The notes: generated from the letters alone by a model not told the origin. Shown: positions 18,505 through 30,032, counted from the stretch's first letter. The stretch is DNA of 64,000 nucleotides from Cerasicoccus frondis (GCA_031296915.1 JAVDPC010000001.1:186001-250000); one strand, 5' to 3'. Numbers and translations: made by a program.

Positions 18505-19455
18505 TTGCTCGATTTTACGGACTTGTTTTTCGCAATCGTTCCGGTGTTCCTGATCATGGGCGCTGGCGGGCTGGCGCGTAAGCTAGAGTGGATCACCAAC
18601 GCAGGTGAGAAAACCCTGCTCAAGCTGGTCGTCAATATTCTCTATCCATCATTTCTGTTTTGGATGGTATCGCGCAACGAATCGCTGCGCACCGAGGGGC
18701 TGATCATCAGCGCGGTGCTCACCGGCTTCATCTTCGTCGTCATTGGCTACGCGGTCTTCTATGGCATTGGCCCGTTGTTCGGGATCAAAGATAATGCCGA
18801 GCGGCGGACCTTCAGCTTTACCGGCGGCATTTATAATTACGGTTACTTCGCTATTCCGGTCTGCGAACCGCTTTTTGGCCTGGATACGACCGGCGTGCTT
18901 TTGGTCATCAGCGTTGGGGTGGAGTTGGCGATGTGGAGCCTCGGCGTGTTGATCGTCAGCGGTGAATTCAACCGCAACAGTCTGAAGCGCATCATATCGC
19001 CCCCGCTCGTGGCGATTCTCTTCGCAATCCCCGTCAACTTGCTTGGGCTCACCGATGTAATTCCGGAATTTGCCAGCAAAAGCCTTGATTTGTTTGGACG
19101 CTGCGCCATCCCCATCGGCCTGATGATGATCGGCGCCACGATGTGGGATCTCATGTCGCGGGAACCGGTTTTTACGCGCCCATCGGTGGCAATCGGCGCC
19201 TGCGTGACGCGACTGGCGATCTTACCGCTGATCCTGGTGTCCGCCTACCTCGTGATCCCAGCACCCCTCCCCCTTCGCGAAGCCGCACTAGTCCATGCCG
19301 TCATGCCATGTGGCGTATTCCCTGTAGTGCTGACCAGCGTTTACGGCGGTCGCACCGACATAGCCCTGCGCACCGTGATTCCGACCTGCCTGCTCAGCCT
19401 TCTGACGATCCCGCTCTGGATTCAACTGGGGCTGGCCTGGAACGGATGGAACTGA
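18496..19455 (+). CDS. AEC (auxin efflux carrier) family transporter
   Basis: About 319 aa with ten hydrophobic segments in two inverted halves: FFAIVPVFLIMGAGGLARK at the start, GGIYNYGYFAIPVCEPLF at the mid-protein broken helix and HAVMPCGVFPVVLTSVYGG near the end, all typical of AEC carriers of small organic anions. The start used is GTG at 18496; TTG at 18505, just outside the hairpin listed above, would shorten it by three residues and is a real alternative. Substrate unknown. Confidence 0.82.
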   Translation: MSGLLDFTDLFFAIVPVFLIMGAGGLARKLEWITNAGEKTLLKLVVNILYPSFLFWMVSRNESLRTEGLIISAVLTGFIFVVIGYAVFYGIGPLFGIKDNAERRTFSFTGGIYNYGYFAIPVCEPLFGLDTTGVLLVISVGVELAMWSLGVLIVSGEFNRNSLKRIISPPLVAILFAIPVNLLGLTDVIPEFASKSLDLFGRCAIPIGLMMIGATMWDLMSREPVFTRPSVAIGACVTRLAILPLILVSAYLVIPAPLPLREAALVHAVMPCGVFPVVLTSVYGGRTDIALRTVIPTCLLSLLTIPLWIQLGLAWNGWN

Positions 19456-19554
19456 TTTTTAAATAAGCCGCATGCGCAGGGCTCGCATCGGATTCCATGC
19501 CAAGCATGACGAAAAGGCTTTGCCGATTCAGATTTTATATTATGATGCCTTCCG

Positions 19555-20313
19555 ATGCGATTATTTCTAATAATCTGGCTCTCGGTAATCTGGGCGATGA
19601 TTCCAACGAATGCCGAAACGATAGCCATCGCCCCTGACCGCCCCCAGAAGTCATTAGGCAAGGAGGTCGACGAAAATGGTTTCGTCAATCTCCAGAACAA
19701 AGAAGGAGTCACGATCAAAGCCAAAGTGCTGCAAATATCCGAAGACACCGTTCGGCTCATGCGTGAAGATTACGTCGTCTTTCGTGCTCCAATCGACCTT
19801 TTCTCCGATGAAGACCAGGCCTACTTTACCCGGTGGGAATTGCAGGACCTCGGGGCAAATAATCAGCTCGTGAGCATTTCCGCGAGTAAAGTCATAGGCG
19901 ACACTAAAAGCTACACTGATATCGACACCAAAGGGAAAAGCCGTTCATTTCATTACGTCCTGCGCTTGAGGAACTTGACTAACCGCGACTTACCTGGCGT
20001 GCATGTTCAATATCACTATCACATCTCCACCACAGGCCATGTCGATACGCCACTTTCCAGCCATGATCGATCTCCCATGCGTTTCGGAAGAGGCGCCTCC
20101 AATACGACCCACATTAGACCAAATCAAGACGTTGAATTCCAGACAAGGTCCGAGTCTCTCTATAACTCACGGACCGAGATGGAAATCGACGGGATCAAAT
20201 ACAAAGGCGGCAGCGGCCGACAGGAGCTCATTGGCATTACGGTATTCCTCTACTATCAGGGCATTCAAATCGCTAGCTTCGCCGACCCCTCCAGTCTGTT
20301 GAATAAAAATTAG
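19555..20313 (+). CDS. Exported protein with SHD1-like N-terminal domain
   Basis: A 252-aa protein with a signal peptide (MRLFLIIWLSVIWAMIPTNAE). Residues about 40-95 match the SHD1 (SLA1 homology 1)-like module frequent in Planctomycetes/Verrucomicrobia: V.L.NKEGVTIKAKVLQIS, then V.LMREDYVVFRAPIDLFSDEDQAYFTRWE. The remainder looks like an all-beta domain (SFHYVLRLRNLTNRDLPGVHVQYHYH). The role is unknown; the module probably binds peptide or carbohydrate at the cell surface. It converges with the AdiC-like gene 10 bp away. Confidence 0.65.
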   Translation: MRLFLIIWLSVIWAMIPTNAETIAIAPDRPQKSLGKEVDENGFVNLQNKEGVTIKAKVLQISEDTVRLMREDYVVFRAPIDLFSDEDQAYFTRWELQDLGANNQLVSISASKVIGDTKSYTDIDTKGKSRSFHYVLRLRNLTNRDLPGVHVQYHYHISTTGHVDTPLSSHDRSPMRFGRGASNTTHIRPNQDVEFQTRSESLYNSRTEMEIDGIKYKGGSGRQELIGITVFLYYQGIQIASFADPSSLLNKN

Positions 20314-20323
20314 GTAGTGTTTT

Positions 20324-21628
20324 TTAGCACCCCTTACGCGGTAGGAACGCCAAGTAAATCGGCACGCTGAGGAACAGCAGGAACATCGCATCGTGCACCA
20401 GCTCATTCTCTGAGCCGACCAAGGCAAACAGACAATAGCTCATCGCGAGTATGGTGACCAACCACGCGCCGACGCCGCGCCACCCCTTAAACTCACGATT
20501 CCGGCAGCTCGCCATGAACGAAACCGCCGAGTAGAGATACGGCAAGAGCGTTAAAATAATAGCGGTGTCGATGATCTTGTTAAACTGCTGAGTCAGGGAA
20601 GGCGAAGCCGTTAAGAGCACGATGACGCTCATCAACGCCGCAGAGATAATGAAGTTCCAGACCGGCACGCCAAAGCGATTGGGTCGCCCGTAAATGCCGG
20701 GAAAGATCCCGTCTTTGGCGGCGGATTCCGCCGATTGCGCGATGGTCAAAGTCCAGCCAACCAAGGACCCGCCCGCCTTTAAAATGGCGGCGACACCGAT
20801 CACCATCGCCCCAATCGGACCAATTGCCTGCTTGACCGCGATGCTGAATGGAGCATCGCTTTTGGCTAACTGCTCGGCGGGAATAATACCCATCAAAACC
20901 GTGCAAGTGCTCACGTAAAGCGCCGTGGCGATCAAGAGCCCCAGTAAGGTCGCCAGCGGGACATTCTTTTTCGGATTCTCAATGACGCCCGACGCCACCG
21001 ATGCGCTCTCGATGCCAATGAAAGCCCACAGGCCAAACGTCGCGCTCGTCGCCAGCGCATCCATGTTACTGATGTGGTTGGGGTTCCATCCCTCCAGGAA
21101 GATTTTAGGCTCGAACCAATACCACCCGCAGACTGCAACCGCCGTTAGGGGGATGATGGCGATAGCCGTTGTCCAACCAGTTACAATGCCCACGCAGCGC
21201 GGCCCAATAATGTTACAGGCGGTCGCGAGCCAGATCAGGATAATCGTAAATCCCGCCCCCATCCACTGTGACTTGAGCACGGGAATGAACTCCGTAAAGT
21301 AACTCGTAACGGTCGTTGCGACGGCAATGTTGCCAACCAGATTTGCGGTCCAGTAAACGTAGTTTGTCTGAAAACCAAGGTATGGCCCAAAAGTTGAACG
21401 CGCATAGGCATAGGGACCGCCTGGCTGAGGATCGGTGGCGCCAAGGTAGGCAAACATCAGCCCCAACGCGCCCGCGCCTACCGCCGCCACCAGCCAGCCC
21501 CAGATCGAAATACTGCCCACACTGGCCATCGTGACCGGCAGCAGGAAAATACCCGTGCCCACCATATTGACGGTGACCAGCATCGTGGCCATGAAAAGGC
21601 CCAACTTTTTATTTCCGGTAACGTGCAT
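20324..21628 (-). CDS. AdiC-like amino acid/amine antiporter (APC family)
   Basis: A 434-aa protein with twelve hydrophobic segments. It resembles Escherichia coli AdiC (arginine/agmatine antiporter) along its length: TVNMVGTGIFLLP in TM1, DPQPGGPYAYARSTFGPYLG, LWAFIGIESASVASGVIENPKKNVP in TM6 and LPYLYSAVSF. The TM6 W-x-x-x-GxES motif is where AdiC binds substrate (W202, S203, E208), so a basic amino acid or amine is a fair guess. No decarboxylase partner is nearby. Its start lies 64 bp from a palindromic mobile element, so its promoter is squeezed in or next to that element. Confidence 0.85.
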   Translation of the reverse strand: MHVTGNKKLGLFMATMLVTVNMVGTGIFLLPVTMASVGSISIWGWLVAAVGAGALGLMFAYLGATDPQPGGPYAYARSTFGPYLGFQTNYVYWTANLVGNIAVATTVTSYFTEFIPVLKSQWMGAGFTIILIWLATACNIIGPRCVGIVTGWTTAIAIIPLTAVAVCGWYWFEPKIFLEGWNPNHISNMDALATSATFGLWAFIGIESASVASGVIENPKKNVPLATLLGLLIATALYVSTCTVLMGIIPAEQLAKSDAPFSIAVKQAIGPIGAMVIGVAAILKAGGSLVGWTLTIAQSAESAAKDGIFPGIYGRPNRFGVPVWNFIISAALMSVIVLLTASPSLTQQFNKIIDTAIILTLLPYLYSAVSFMASCRNREFKGWRGVGAWLVTILAMSYCLFALVGSENELVHDAMFLLFLSVPIYLAFLPRKGC

Positions 21629-21692
21629 GAAGTAGCGTAGCCAGCTTGTCGCCTAACTGCGCTCCCCACAAGCACATTGCAAGCCAGCTTGG

Positions 21693-21967
21693 CTAGAGCA
21701 CTTTTCATCTAGATTGGCCGATTCAGGCCGCAGTGATTTTTCGTGTTCAGCAAGGCGGCTTGAGCGTCGCAGGCTGGAAGCCTGTGAGCGAAAAGCCAAC
21801 AACGCTGGCGCGGAAAAGCACTCGGTTTTGGGCTTGGGGCCAGATTGGAAGTTCGCGGCGTTGGCATTTCAATCACGGGCTTCCAGCCCGCTCAATCAAA
21901 GCCGCCTTGCGCTGCATCCAATCTCTACCCCACCTGAATCGGCCAATCTAGATGAAAAGTGCTCTAG
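21693..21967. mobile_element. 275-bp MITE-like palindromic element
   Basis: A perfect 35-bp inverted repeat forms the two ends (21693-21727 and 21933-21967), both beginning or ending with CTAGAGCACTTTTC / its complement. A second, internal inverted repeat (about 21751-21787 with 21874-21909, holding GGCTGGAAGCC) lets nearly the whole element fold on itself. It carries no gene. CTAG at each outer end is self-complementary, so it may be a duplicated 4-bp target or part of the repeat. Its right end contributes the TAG stop of the adjacent oxidoreductase gene. Confidence 0.8.
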
Positions 21968-23286
21968 TCCAATTGCACCAAGTCTTTCACCTGCACTGCC
22001 TGCCCTGTCGCGAAGGACTGGTTCGCGGCAATGCCTGTCAGGATCGACATCGCGCCATCGCGGAATCCAGCCGCGCGGCCCAGCGGGTCCTTGCTCTTTT
22101 GAGGGGCGAACAAATCCGCCAATAAATTAATGTCGCCGCCGCCATGACCACCCTCGCCCTGGGGAAACTCAACATGGGTGGGTTTCTCCCACAAAGGCAT
22201 CAACGTAAGGCGCGTGCTGTGCGTGCAGCCGTCGGAAATATGGCTGTCTCCCGCGCTGATGTAAGAGCTCTCCAGCTCATCCAATTCAATGCGCCCCTTC
22301 GTGCCATTGAACGCGACCCGGTAGCCTTCCCAAGGCGAAAAGGCAGTCAGCGAGTAAGACATCTGAGCGCCATTTTGGTAGAGAACATTCACGTTCATCG
22401 TGTCCTCTATACTGATGCCGTCGCCGAAGACATTCTGGTCGCGGATGTAGCCGTCGAGATGCTCGGCGTCCAGATACAGTCCCTTCAAGTTTGCGTGGTC
22501 ATCCATTGTCTTGGCGAAGGGATCATCCTTTGCCGCTTCCGACCCACTGGCGCGATAATATGGACGGTAGTTACCGTATTTCTCGCCGTTGGCTCGGCCA
22601 TAAAAGCCGAGTTGTCCCAGCCCAAATACGACCTTCGGCTCGCTGCCCAACCACCAGTTAACCAAGTCAAAGTGATGCGTCGCTTTATGAACCATCAAGC
22701 CGCCGGAGTTGCGTTTATCACGATGCCAACGACGGAAATAATCCGCGCCATGACGTGTATCGAGCAGCCATTCAAAATGCACCGACTTGACATCGCCGAT
22801 CACGCCGGACTGGATCAGTTCCTTCACTTTACTGCGCGATGGCGCATAGCGATAATTAAACGTCACCCGCACATTGCGCCCCGTGCGTTTGGCGGCATCG
22901 ATGATCGCCTGGCATTTTTCAGCGTCGGTCGTCATCGGCTTTTCGGTGATGACGTCGCAGCCGAACTCCATGGCGCGGATGATGTACAAATGATGCGTCC
23001 GGTCCATTGTCGTGACAATGACAACATCCGGCCTTTCCTTGGCGATCATTTGATCGAAATCCGCTGATTCGTAGGCTTTAACGGGCTTGCAGCCCCACTC
23101 TTCGACGTATCGCTTATTGTGGTAAGCCATACGCTGCGCATTGAGATCGCAGATGGCGACCAGCGTGCTCGTGCTCTGGTAAGTGCGCAGCAACGCTTCA
23201 GCAAACATGAATGAGCGACTGCCTGTTCCAACGATGGCGTAGCGTTTCTTGGCGGTCGATTTCTTCACTGGGGATTTCTTGGGCAT
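21964..23286 (-). CDS. Gfo/Idh/MocA-family oxidoreductase
   Basis: A 440-aa NAD(P)-dependent sugar or inositol dehydrogenase-type protein. A basic N-terminus (MPKKSPVKKSTAKK) precedes the Rossmann strand YAIVGTGSRSFMF. The family motif ITEKPMTTDAEK carries the Lys, and NYRYAPSR and the C-terminal sheet residues GG.MVHKATHHFDL give the substrate pocket. No Tat signal is visible, so it is cytoplasmic. It lies in a minus-strand run with an unassigned protein and a GH1 enzyme, suggesting glycan catabolism. The last two bases before the stop and the stop itself fall at the edge of the palindromic element. Confidence 0.9.
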   Translation of the reverse strand: MPKKSPVKKSTAKKRYAIVGTGSRSFMFAEALLRTYQSTSTLVAICDLNAQRMAYHNKRYVEEWGCKPVKAYESADFDQMIAKERPDVVIVTTMDRTHHLYIIRAMEFGCDVITEKPMTTDAEKCQAIIDAAKRTGRNVRVTFNYRYAPSRSKVKELIQSGVIGDVKSVHFEWLLDTRHGADYFRRWHRDKRNSGGLMVHKATHHFDLVNWWLGSEPKVVFGLGQLGFYGRANGEKYGNYRPYYRASGSEAAKDDPFAKTMDDHANLKGLYLDAEHLDGYIRDQNVFGDGISIEDTMNVNVLYQNGAQMSYSLTAFSPWEGYRVAFNGTKGRIELDELESSYISAGDSHISDGCTHSTRLTLMPLWEKPTHVEFPQGEGGHGGGDINLLADLFAPQKSKDPLGRAAGFRDGAMSILTGIAANQSFATGQAVQVKDLVQLD

Positions 23287-23364
23287 GCCTTAATCTAACA
23301 GATTATGGCGCACAGTGGAATAACGCCAACGATCATTCAGTTGACATTTTCGCTCACCATCTTG

Positions 23365-25056
23365 CTACCAGCGAATTAGCGTGCGCAGCTCGTATTCACC
23401 AGGCGCCAACACAACACCCTTACCGCTGAGCACGTAGCTCTTGGTCGGATGCGCATAGTAGTTGCGGTAACGCGGATCGGCTGAAACATCGACTTCGCTC
23501 GTTGCGACTCCAGGCAAGTTACTTTGCATCGCAGAGTTAAGCGGATAGACCGTCGGGTAACGCCTCGACTTCGGGTGCGGCGCACCTTGCAAAACCTCGA
23601 TGCGCATGGAGTCCAGCGTCAAATCATCGCGAACATGGATGTGGTCAATGCGCTCGAAAAAGCCTTTACCGAAATGGTATTCAGCCGTGATCGCGATGGG
23701 CCAGCTCAACGCCTCGCCATCGGCGTTGCAGAGCGATGGATACTCCACAACGTAGCGCCAGTTATCGCCATCGGCAGTCAGCTTGGTCGAGGCAGGCCAC
23801 CAGGCAGGCCAGCCCTTCACGCCGTCGAACACGAACTCCGGACAAAGCGCGGGGACGACGTCCATGCCAGTCACCCATTCGAAGAGACCGGGGAGGTAAG
23901 GCCGCGGCAAATTGTCACCCGCCATGACCTTGGGGCCGCCCATAACTGGCATTTGCCACTTGATCTCGCCATCGCTCCAAACGAGGTAAGTCGTGTGGCG
24001 CTCGGCATTGGTAATGACCTCTTGGCACACGGGCTCACAGGGCACGCTGGGGGGGGCATCCTGGGGCAGCTCTTCGTCGAGTTTGGCGTAGGCTTCGAGC
24101 TGCAGGAAGTAGCGCCACAGATCCCAGTTCATGGGGAGCGTGGTGCGGTAGACGTAGCACTGGCGATGATCGTCGCGAAACAAAAACCACTGCCCTTCCT
24201 CGTCCCAAAAAACATCTTCCATGTACTGCAAAAGCGAACGGCAGGCGCGGCGCGCCCAAGCGGCGTCATCAGCCGAAAACCAGCCCTTGCTCAGCAATTG
24301 CTCCAGATACGACAGGCATTGCATCTGGCCCAGCACGCCCGAGCTGCGACCAAAGAACCACCCTTCCCCACGCGGGCCGATGAACAGCTTGAGCAACTCG
24401 AAGTAACGCAATGCATGCGGACGAAAGAGCGCCTCAATCTCTTCGCGCACTGCATGGTGGGGGGGGAGGAACTCCGACAGGCGCAGCGCGAAGTTAATCG
24501 TCATCAAGCCGTAGTTGTTGTAATCCCCGCTGGCGGCGGAATCGTCGAAATAGCCGGACTCCTCGTACTTCTTCACGAGCTTGCGCAGATGCGGTAAAGC
24601 CAGCGCGGGATCATCGCCCCAGAGGATGTGCCGCGCCACGCGCAGGCTTGCATTGAAGACTTCCCAATTGTGTGGAAACTCCTGGGTCACGCGGAGCGTC
24701 TGCTCGACCTTGGCCCGCTGTTCGGCGGACAATCCGCCGAGGATCGGATGCTCCGGGCCATCCGGACCCAGCATCGCCAGGCCCATGGCGGCAAAGCAGC
24801 CCTTCAGCGCATCCAACGCTTCCCAACGCGAGATGAGCGCCTGCGCAATCGCCACATAATCGCGCCCCTGAATCTCGTGGGGGGGGACCCCGCGCACGCG
24901 CATCATTTCGCCAATGCAATAATAGACGGTGCCATCCCACAGCGGGCCATGGGCGGCGGGGTCGCCATGCTGGCGCCCTTCAGGGTCGATCGTTGTGTCA
25001 CAGGTCGCAGCCAGCTTGTCGGCAATGGCGGCGTAGAGTTGGGAACGCTTTTTCAT
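23365..25056 (-). CDS. Unassigned large protein, possible alpha-toroid glycan enzyme
   Basis: About 563 aa; I choose the ATG at 25056 (MKKRSQLYAAI) over an upstream TTG. I do not recognise a family. The N-terminal two thirds are helix-rich with paired aromatic/acidic motifs (SAASGDYNNYG, GPRGEGWFFGRSSGVLGQM, DVFWDEEGQWFLF), the look of (alpha/alpha)-toroid glycoside hydrolases and lyases. The C-terminal third looks like a beta-sandwich (WRYVVEYPSLCNADGEALSW, GKGFFERIDHIHV). Neighbours are a Gfo/Idh/MocA oxidoreductase and a GH1 glucosidase, which supports carbohydrate metabolism by inference only. Three C8 runs (24049-24056, 24459-24466, 24879-24886) each encode Pro-Pro, an unusual arrangement. 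Confidence 0.6.
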   Translation of the reverse strand: MKKRSQLYAAIADKLAATCDTTIDPEGRQHGDPAAHGPLWDGTVYYCIGEMMRVRGVPPHEIQGRDYVAIAQALISRWEALDALKGCFAAMGLAMLGPDGPEHPILGGLSAEQRAKVEQTLRVTQEFPHNWEVFNASLRVARHILWGDDPALALPHLRKLVKKYEESGYFDDSAASGDYNNYGLMTINFALRLSEFLPPHHAVREEIEALFRPHALRYFELLKLFIGPRGEGWFFGRSSGVLGQMQCLSYLEQLLSKGWFSADDAAWARRACRSLLQYMEDVFWDEEGQWFLFRDDHRQCYVYRTTLPMNWDLWRYFLQLEAYAKLDEELPQDAPPSVPCEPVCQEVITNAERHTTYLVWSDGEIKWQMPVMGGPKVMAGDNLPRPYLPGLFEWVTGMDVVPALCPEFVFDGVKGWPAWWPASTKLTADGDNWRYVVEYPSLCNADGEALSWPIAITAEYHFGKGFFERIDHIHVRDDLTLDSMRIEVLQGAPHPKSRRYPTVYPLNSAMQSNLPGVATSEVDVSADPRYRNYYAHPTKSYVLSGKGVVLAPGEYELRTLIRW

Positions 25057-25192
25057 GATGGGGGGATGCAAGGGCAATGCTCACTGACATTGCCCCTCAA
25101 TCAAGCTAACGTGTAGATGGGCTGAAGCGCGTCACGATAAAGATTTTGCAATCGGTTTCACGGGGTGGCCGTGACGCGCTCCGGGGGGGAGG

Positions 25193-26777
<1,585 letters not shown>

Positions 26778-26780
26778 AGC

Positions 26781-28493
26781 TTACAGGTTTTTGTCGGTTA
26801 CGGCGCCTTCGGAGGCGGTGGCGACGAGCTTCGCATACTTGGCCAACACACCGCGCGTCTCGCTGGGAGGGGGGGGAGTGTAGGCGGCCATGCGGGCGTC
26901 GTATTCCGCGTCGTCGATGAGGAGGTTCATCTGATTCTTCACGGCGTCGATCTCGATGATGTCGCCGTTCTTCACAATGCCGATTGGGCCGCCCTTCGCG
27001 GCTTCCGGCGTGATGTGACCCACGTCAAAACCATGGCTGCCGCCGGAGAAACGTCCGTCAGTGATGAGCGCGACTTCCTTGATCAGCCCGCGACCGGCCA
27101 CAGCGGAAGTCGGGGAAAGCATTTCGCGCATGCCGGGGCCGCCAACGGGGCCTTCGTTGCGGATCACGACCACGTCGCCGCTGACAACGTCGCCCTTCAA
27201 GATGCCAACCAGCGCTTCTTCTTCGCCTTCGTAAACCTTGGCCACGCCCTTGAAATACGTGCCTTCCTTACCGGTGATTTTGCCCACCGCGCCGCCGGGG
27301 CAAAGATTGCCGCGCAGGATGCGCAGGTGCGTGGTGGACTTCATCGGCTGATCCCACGGGCGGACGATGTCCTGCTCAGACGGGTAAGCGCCGTAAGGTT
27401 TCACGTCCTTGAGGCTTTCGGCCACGGTCTCGCCGGTCACGGTCAGGCAATCGCCGTTGAGGAGGCCGCGGTCGAGCAGCATCTTCATCATCGGGCGGAT
27501 GCCGCCGATGCGGATCAGGTGGCTCATGCTGTATTTGCCGTAGGGCTTCATGTCGGCGAGCAGCGGGATGCGTTCGCCGATTTCCTTGAAGTCGTCGATG
27601 GACAGCTCGACCTCGGCGCTGTGGGCGATGGCGAGCATGTGGAGAATTAAATTCGTCGAGCCGCCGAGCGCGAGGCAGGTGGTGATCGAGTTAATGAACG
27701 CGTCACGCGTCATGATGTCGCGCGGCTTGATGCCCTTGGCGAGCATGTTGCAAACAGCGGCGCCAGCGTTTTCGCAGTCCTTGCGTTTGGCTTCGCCGAC
27801 GGCGACTTGGGCGCTGCTGCCGGGGAGGCTCATGCCGAGGGCTTCGATGGCGCTGGCCATGGTGTTGGCCGTATACATGCCGCCGCAGGAACCCGGGCCA
27901 GGGATGGCGTATTTTTCAACTTCCTTCAGTTGCTCGTCAGTCAGCTCGCCCTTGGCGTGCTTACCCACGGCTTCGAACACGGAAACGACGTCCATCGGGT
28001 TGCACTCCTTTTCGTCGGAGGGCAGGAAGCCCGGGAGAATGGTGCCGCCATAAACAAAGACTGCCGGGCGGTTTAGGCGCGCAATGGCGATCATGCAGCC
28101 GGGCATGTTCTTATCGCAGCCGCCGATGGCCACAAGGCCGTCAAAGCCTTCCGCCGCGCAGGCGGTTTCAATGGAGTCCGCAATCACATCGCGCGAGACG
28201 AGCGAGTAGCGCATGCCCTTCGTGCCCATGCTGATCCCGTCGGTGACGGTGATGGTGTTGAAGGAGACGGCTTTGCCGCCAGCTGCGTCGATCCCCTTGC
28301 GGGCGTGGTCGGAGAGTTCGCCGAGGTGAACATTGCAGGGGGTCATGTCGCTGGGCGAGCTGGCCACCGCAACCTGCGGCTTCTTAAAGTCCTCATCGTC
28401 GAAGCCAACGGCGCGCAGCATAGCGCGTGCGGCGGCGCGATCAGTGCCGTCAACAACGATGGAGGAATGCTTTCGGGTGTTTTCTAAAGCCAT
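26781..28493 (-). CDS. ilvD: Dihydroxy-acid dehydratase
   Basis: IlvD dehydrates 2,3-dihydroxy-isovalerate and -3-methylvalerate in valine and isoleucine synthesis, using an Fe-S cluster. I place the start at the ATG of [11 protein letters not shown] (28491-28493), giving about 570 aa, the family length; the frame is open 48 codons further upstream but that part is not conserved-looking. Cluster and substrate motifs are [10 protein letters not shown] and [14 protein letters not shown], with SDMTPCN near the N-terminus and [14 protein letters not shown] near the end. A C8 run at 26869-26876 encodes prolines in the C-terminal TPPPPSE. No other ilv genes are nearby. Confidence 0.95.
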   Translation of the reverse strand: MALENTRKHSSIVVDGTDRAAARAMLRAVGFDDEDFKKPQVAVASSPSDMTPCNVHLGELSDHARKGIDAAGGKAVSFNTITVTDGISMGTKGMRYSLVSRDVIADSIETACAAEGFDGLVAIGGCDKNMPGCMIAIARLNRPAVFVYGGTILPGFLPSDEKECNPMDVVSVFEAVGKHAKGELTDEQLKEVEKYAIPGPGSCGGMYTANTMASAIEALGMSLPGSSAQVAVGEAKRKDCENAGAAVCNMLAKGIKPRDIMTRDAFINSITTCLALGGSTNLILHMLAIAHSAEVELSIDDFKEIGERIPLLADMKPYGKYSMSHLIRIGGIRPMMKMLLDRGLLNGDCLTVTGETVAESLKDVKPYGAYPSEQDIVRPWDQPMKSTTHLRILRGNLCPGGAVGKITGKEGTYFKGVAKVYEGEEEALVGILKGDVVSGDVVVIRNEGPVGGPGMREMLSPTSAVAGRGLIKEVALITDGRFSGGSHGFDVGHITPEAAKGGPIGIVKNGDIIEIDAVKNQMNLLIDDAEYDARMAAYTPPPPSETRGVLAKYAKLVATASEGAVTDKNL

Positions 28494-28919
28494 AGCGGGA
28501 TTAACATGGCCATGCGCAGAGGCGTGAGGCGAGCAAAAATATTGCGTGTCGTCCAGGACCTGGCGGCGTTTAACGGAGGGATGGGGGGATGTGGTTTTCA
28601 TGAGTCGATAGAGTTTTATAGATGGTGGGAGGTTCACATTCAGGAGCTTTCCTGACTATGCTCATCATTATACCGCAGACTCCCGAATCCGTAAATGGCT
28701 CAGTTGGCTCAGTTGCTTCAGTTGGCTTGATTGGCTCAGTTGGCTGCTTTGAGCCGCCTTCGCGGGGATTTTGGCGCCGAAAATTATTAGCCACTGGCTC
28801 TGGCTAATACTCAGTGGCTTTCACTCGTGCTTAGCCACAAGTATTTTGGCCTCAAATGCGCCTCAAATCCCTGCCTGGGAAAATTTTTTCAAAAAAAATT
28901 CGGCGGCGCCAGTGGGGCG
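28494..28919. other. Intergenic interval with a 9-bp repeat block
   Basis: About 425 bp without a convincing gene between ilvD and the DUF481 gene, both minus-strand. Apart from the 9-bp tandem repeat listed separately I see only loose A/T and C-rich tracts, and a G6 run near 28584. Confidence 0.4.
28697..28750. repeat. 9-bp tandem repeat (GGCTCAGTT), six units
   Basis: Six 9-bp units lie end to end, three of them exactly GGCTCAGTT (28697, 28706, 28733) and three one to four bases different. The reverse strand would encode a Thr-Glu-Pro repeat in a 74-codon open frame, but that frame overlaps the ilvD leader and has no other sign of coding, so I treat it as a simple repeat. Confidence 0.6.
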
Positions 28920-30032
28920 TTACAAGTCCACCCCGAGGCCAAAGGACAGCGTAATGTCGTTTTTCTTCGGCGTGGAGCCATCACTGCGCTGACGCGGGTC
29001 CTGCACGCGGTCCAGTTGAAGCATGACAAAGACGTCGAAGATGCTGGTGAGCGAATAATCCAGCGAGGTGACAATGTGCTGGGTGAACAGGCCGGATTCT
29101 TCATTGGTCAAAACGCCCTGGTAGGAGAGCTTGTATTCAAGGTCGTCGGTGATGTCGTAGTCCAGGCTCGAAGAAAAGATGGCCGCCGGACTTTGCGCGG
29201 TTTTCCCGGTGCCCGCCTGCACCTGAGAGAACTCCGTATATTGGTAAGCGGGTCCGGCCTGGATTTCCCAGTCCAGATTCTTGGTGTCGATGACCTTGTA
29301 ACCGATGCCGGCGCCGACGGTCAACTGCGTGTCGATGTTTTGAAATTTATCGCGGTAATACTCGATATCGATCACGCGGATAAACATGCGCTCATCAAAG
29401 AAGTAGTCGAAGTTGGAGCCTGCGCGATGGTTATTGGCGGACTCAACGCCATCGGTCTTGGTGTAGTTGCCGATGTAATCCAGGTTCAGACGCGTGCTCA
29501 CAGTGCGGCGCTCGGCGTTGATCGTAGCAGTGTAGCGGGTTTCGTCGGTGTTGCCGGATTGGAAATCGAGCCCGAGCTTGGCCTCCAGTTCCCAGCGGTC
29601 GATCTCCTTGTGATAGAGCGGGATGATGGAGACCACCTGGTCGCGCGGCGCCGTTTCGCCGGATTCTTCAAACGTGATGACGCCGTCGACCATCTCGACT
29701 TTTCCGTAGTGCACGGTGCGATTGTCCAGTCGCACGCCCATCGGCTGATGAAAACGGATTTGCTTGATGTCGTCCCAGTCGATGGTCAAGTCGTCCAGCA
29801 CGTCGCTGTCGAACTCCACCGAATCCTCATACATGTGGGAAAACGTGCCCTTGAGCCATTCGCCGGACTTGAGCTCGATCCAGTCGTATTGGGTATCGTT
29901 GCGCGCCGCTGGCGGCATCCAGCTTTGATCCTGGTCGGGCGCAGCATCTGCGGCCCACATCGGGGTTGCCGTCAACGCCAATACGAGCGCCGCCATAGTC
30001 CTCAAGACACGAAAATGTATAGTAGATTCCAC
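28920..30032 (-). CDS. DUF481-family outer-membrane barrel protein
   Basis: About 370 aa. A signal peptide (RTMAALVLALTATPMWA) is followed by a small beta domain at about 45-140 (YDWIELKSGEWLKGTFSHM, IKQIRFHQP) and then a DUF481 (YdiY-type) barrel: ELEAKLGLDFQSGNTDETRY, TRLNLDYIGNYTK, WEIQAGPAYQYTEF, and LSFGLGVDL ending in a hydrophobic residue. Function unknown; such proteins sit in the outer membrane. The longest frame begins at GTG (30032); ATG at 29996 (MAALVLAL) would also leave the signal core. It is divergent from the cupredoxin gene. Confidence 0.75.
   Translation of the reverse strand: MESTIHFRVLRTMAALVLALTATPMWAADAAPDQDQSWMPPAARNDTQYDWIELKSGEWLKGTFSHMYEDSVEFDSDVLDDLTIDWDDIKQIRFHQPMGVRLDNRTVHYGKVEMVDGVITFEESGETAPRDQVVSIIPLYHKEIDRWELEAKLGLDFQSGNTDETRYTATINAERRTVSTRLNLDYIGNYTKTDGVESANNHRAGSNFDYFFDERMFIRVIDIEYYRDKFQNIDTQLTVGAGIGYKVIDTKNLDWEIQAGPAYQYTEFSQVQAGTGKTAQSPAAIFSSSLDYDITDDLEYKLSYQGVLTNEESGLFTQHIVTSLDYSLTSIFDVFVMLQLDRVQDPRQRSDGSTPKKNDITLSFGLGVDL

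Noticed and set aside
28570..28794. Thr-Glu-Pro repeat protein on the minus strand
   Set aside because: The frame is driven by the 9-bp tandem repeat and overlaps the ilvD leader; it has no signal of coding beyond the repeat.
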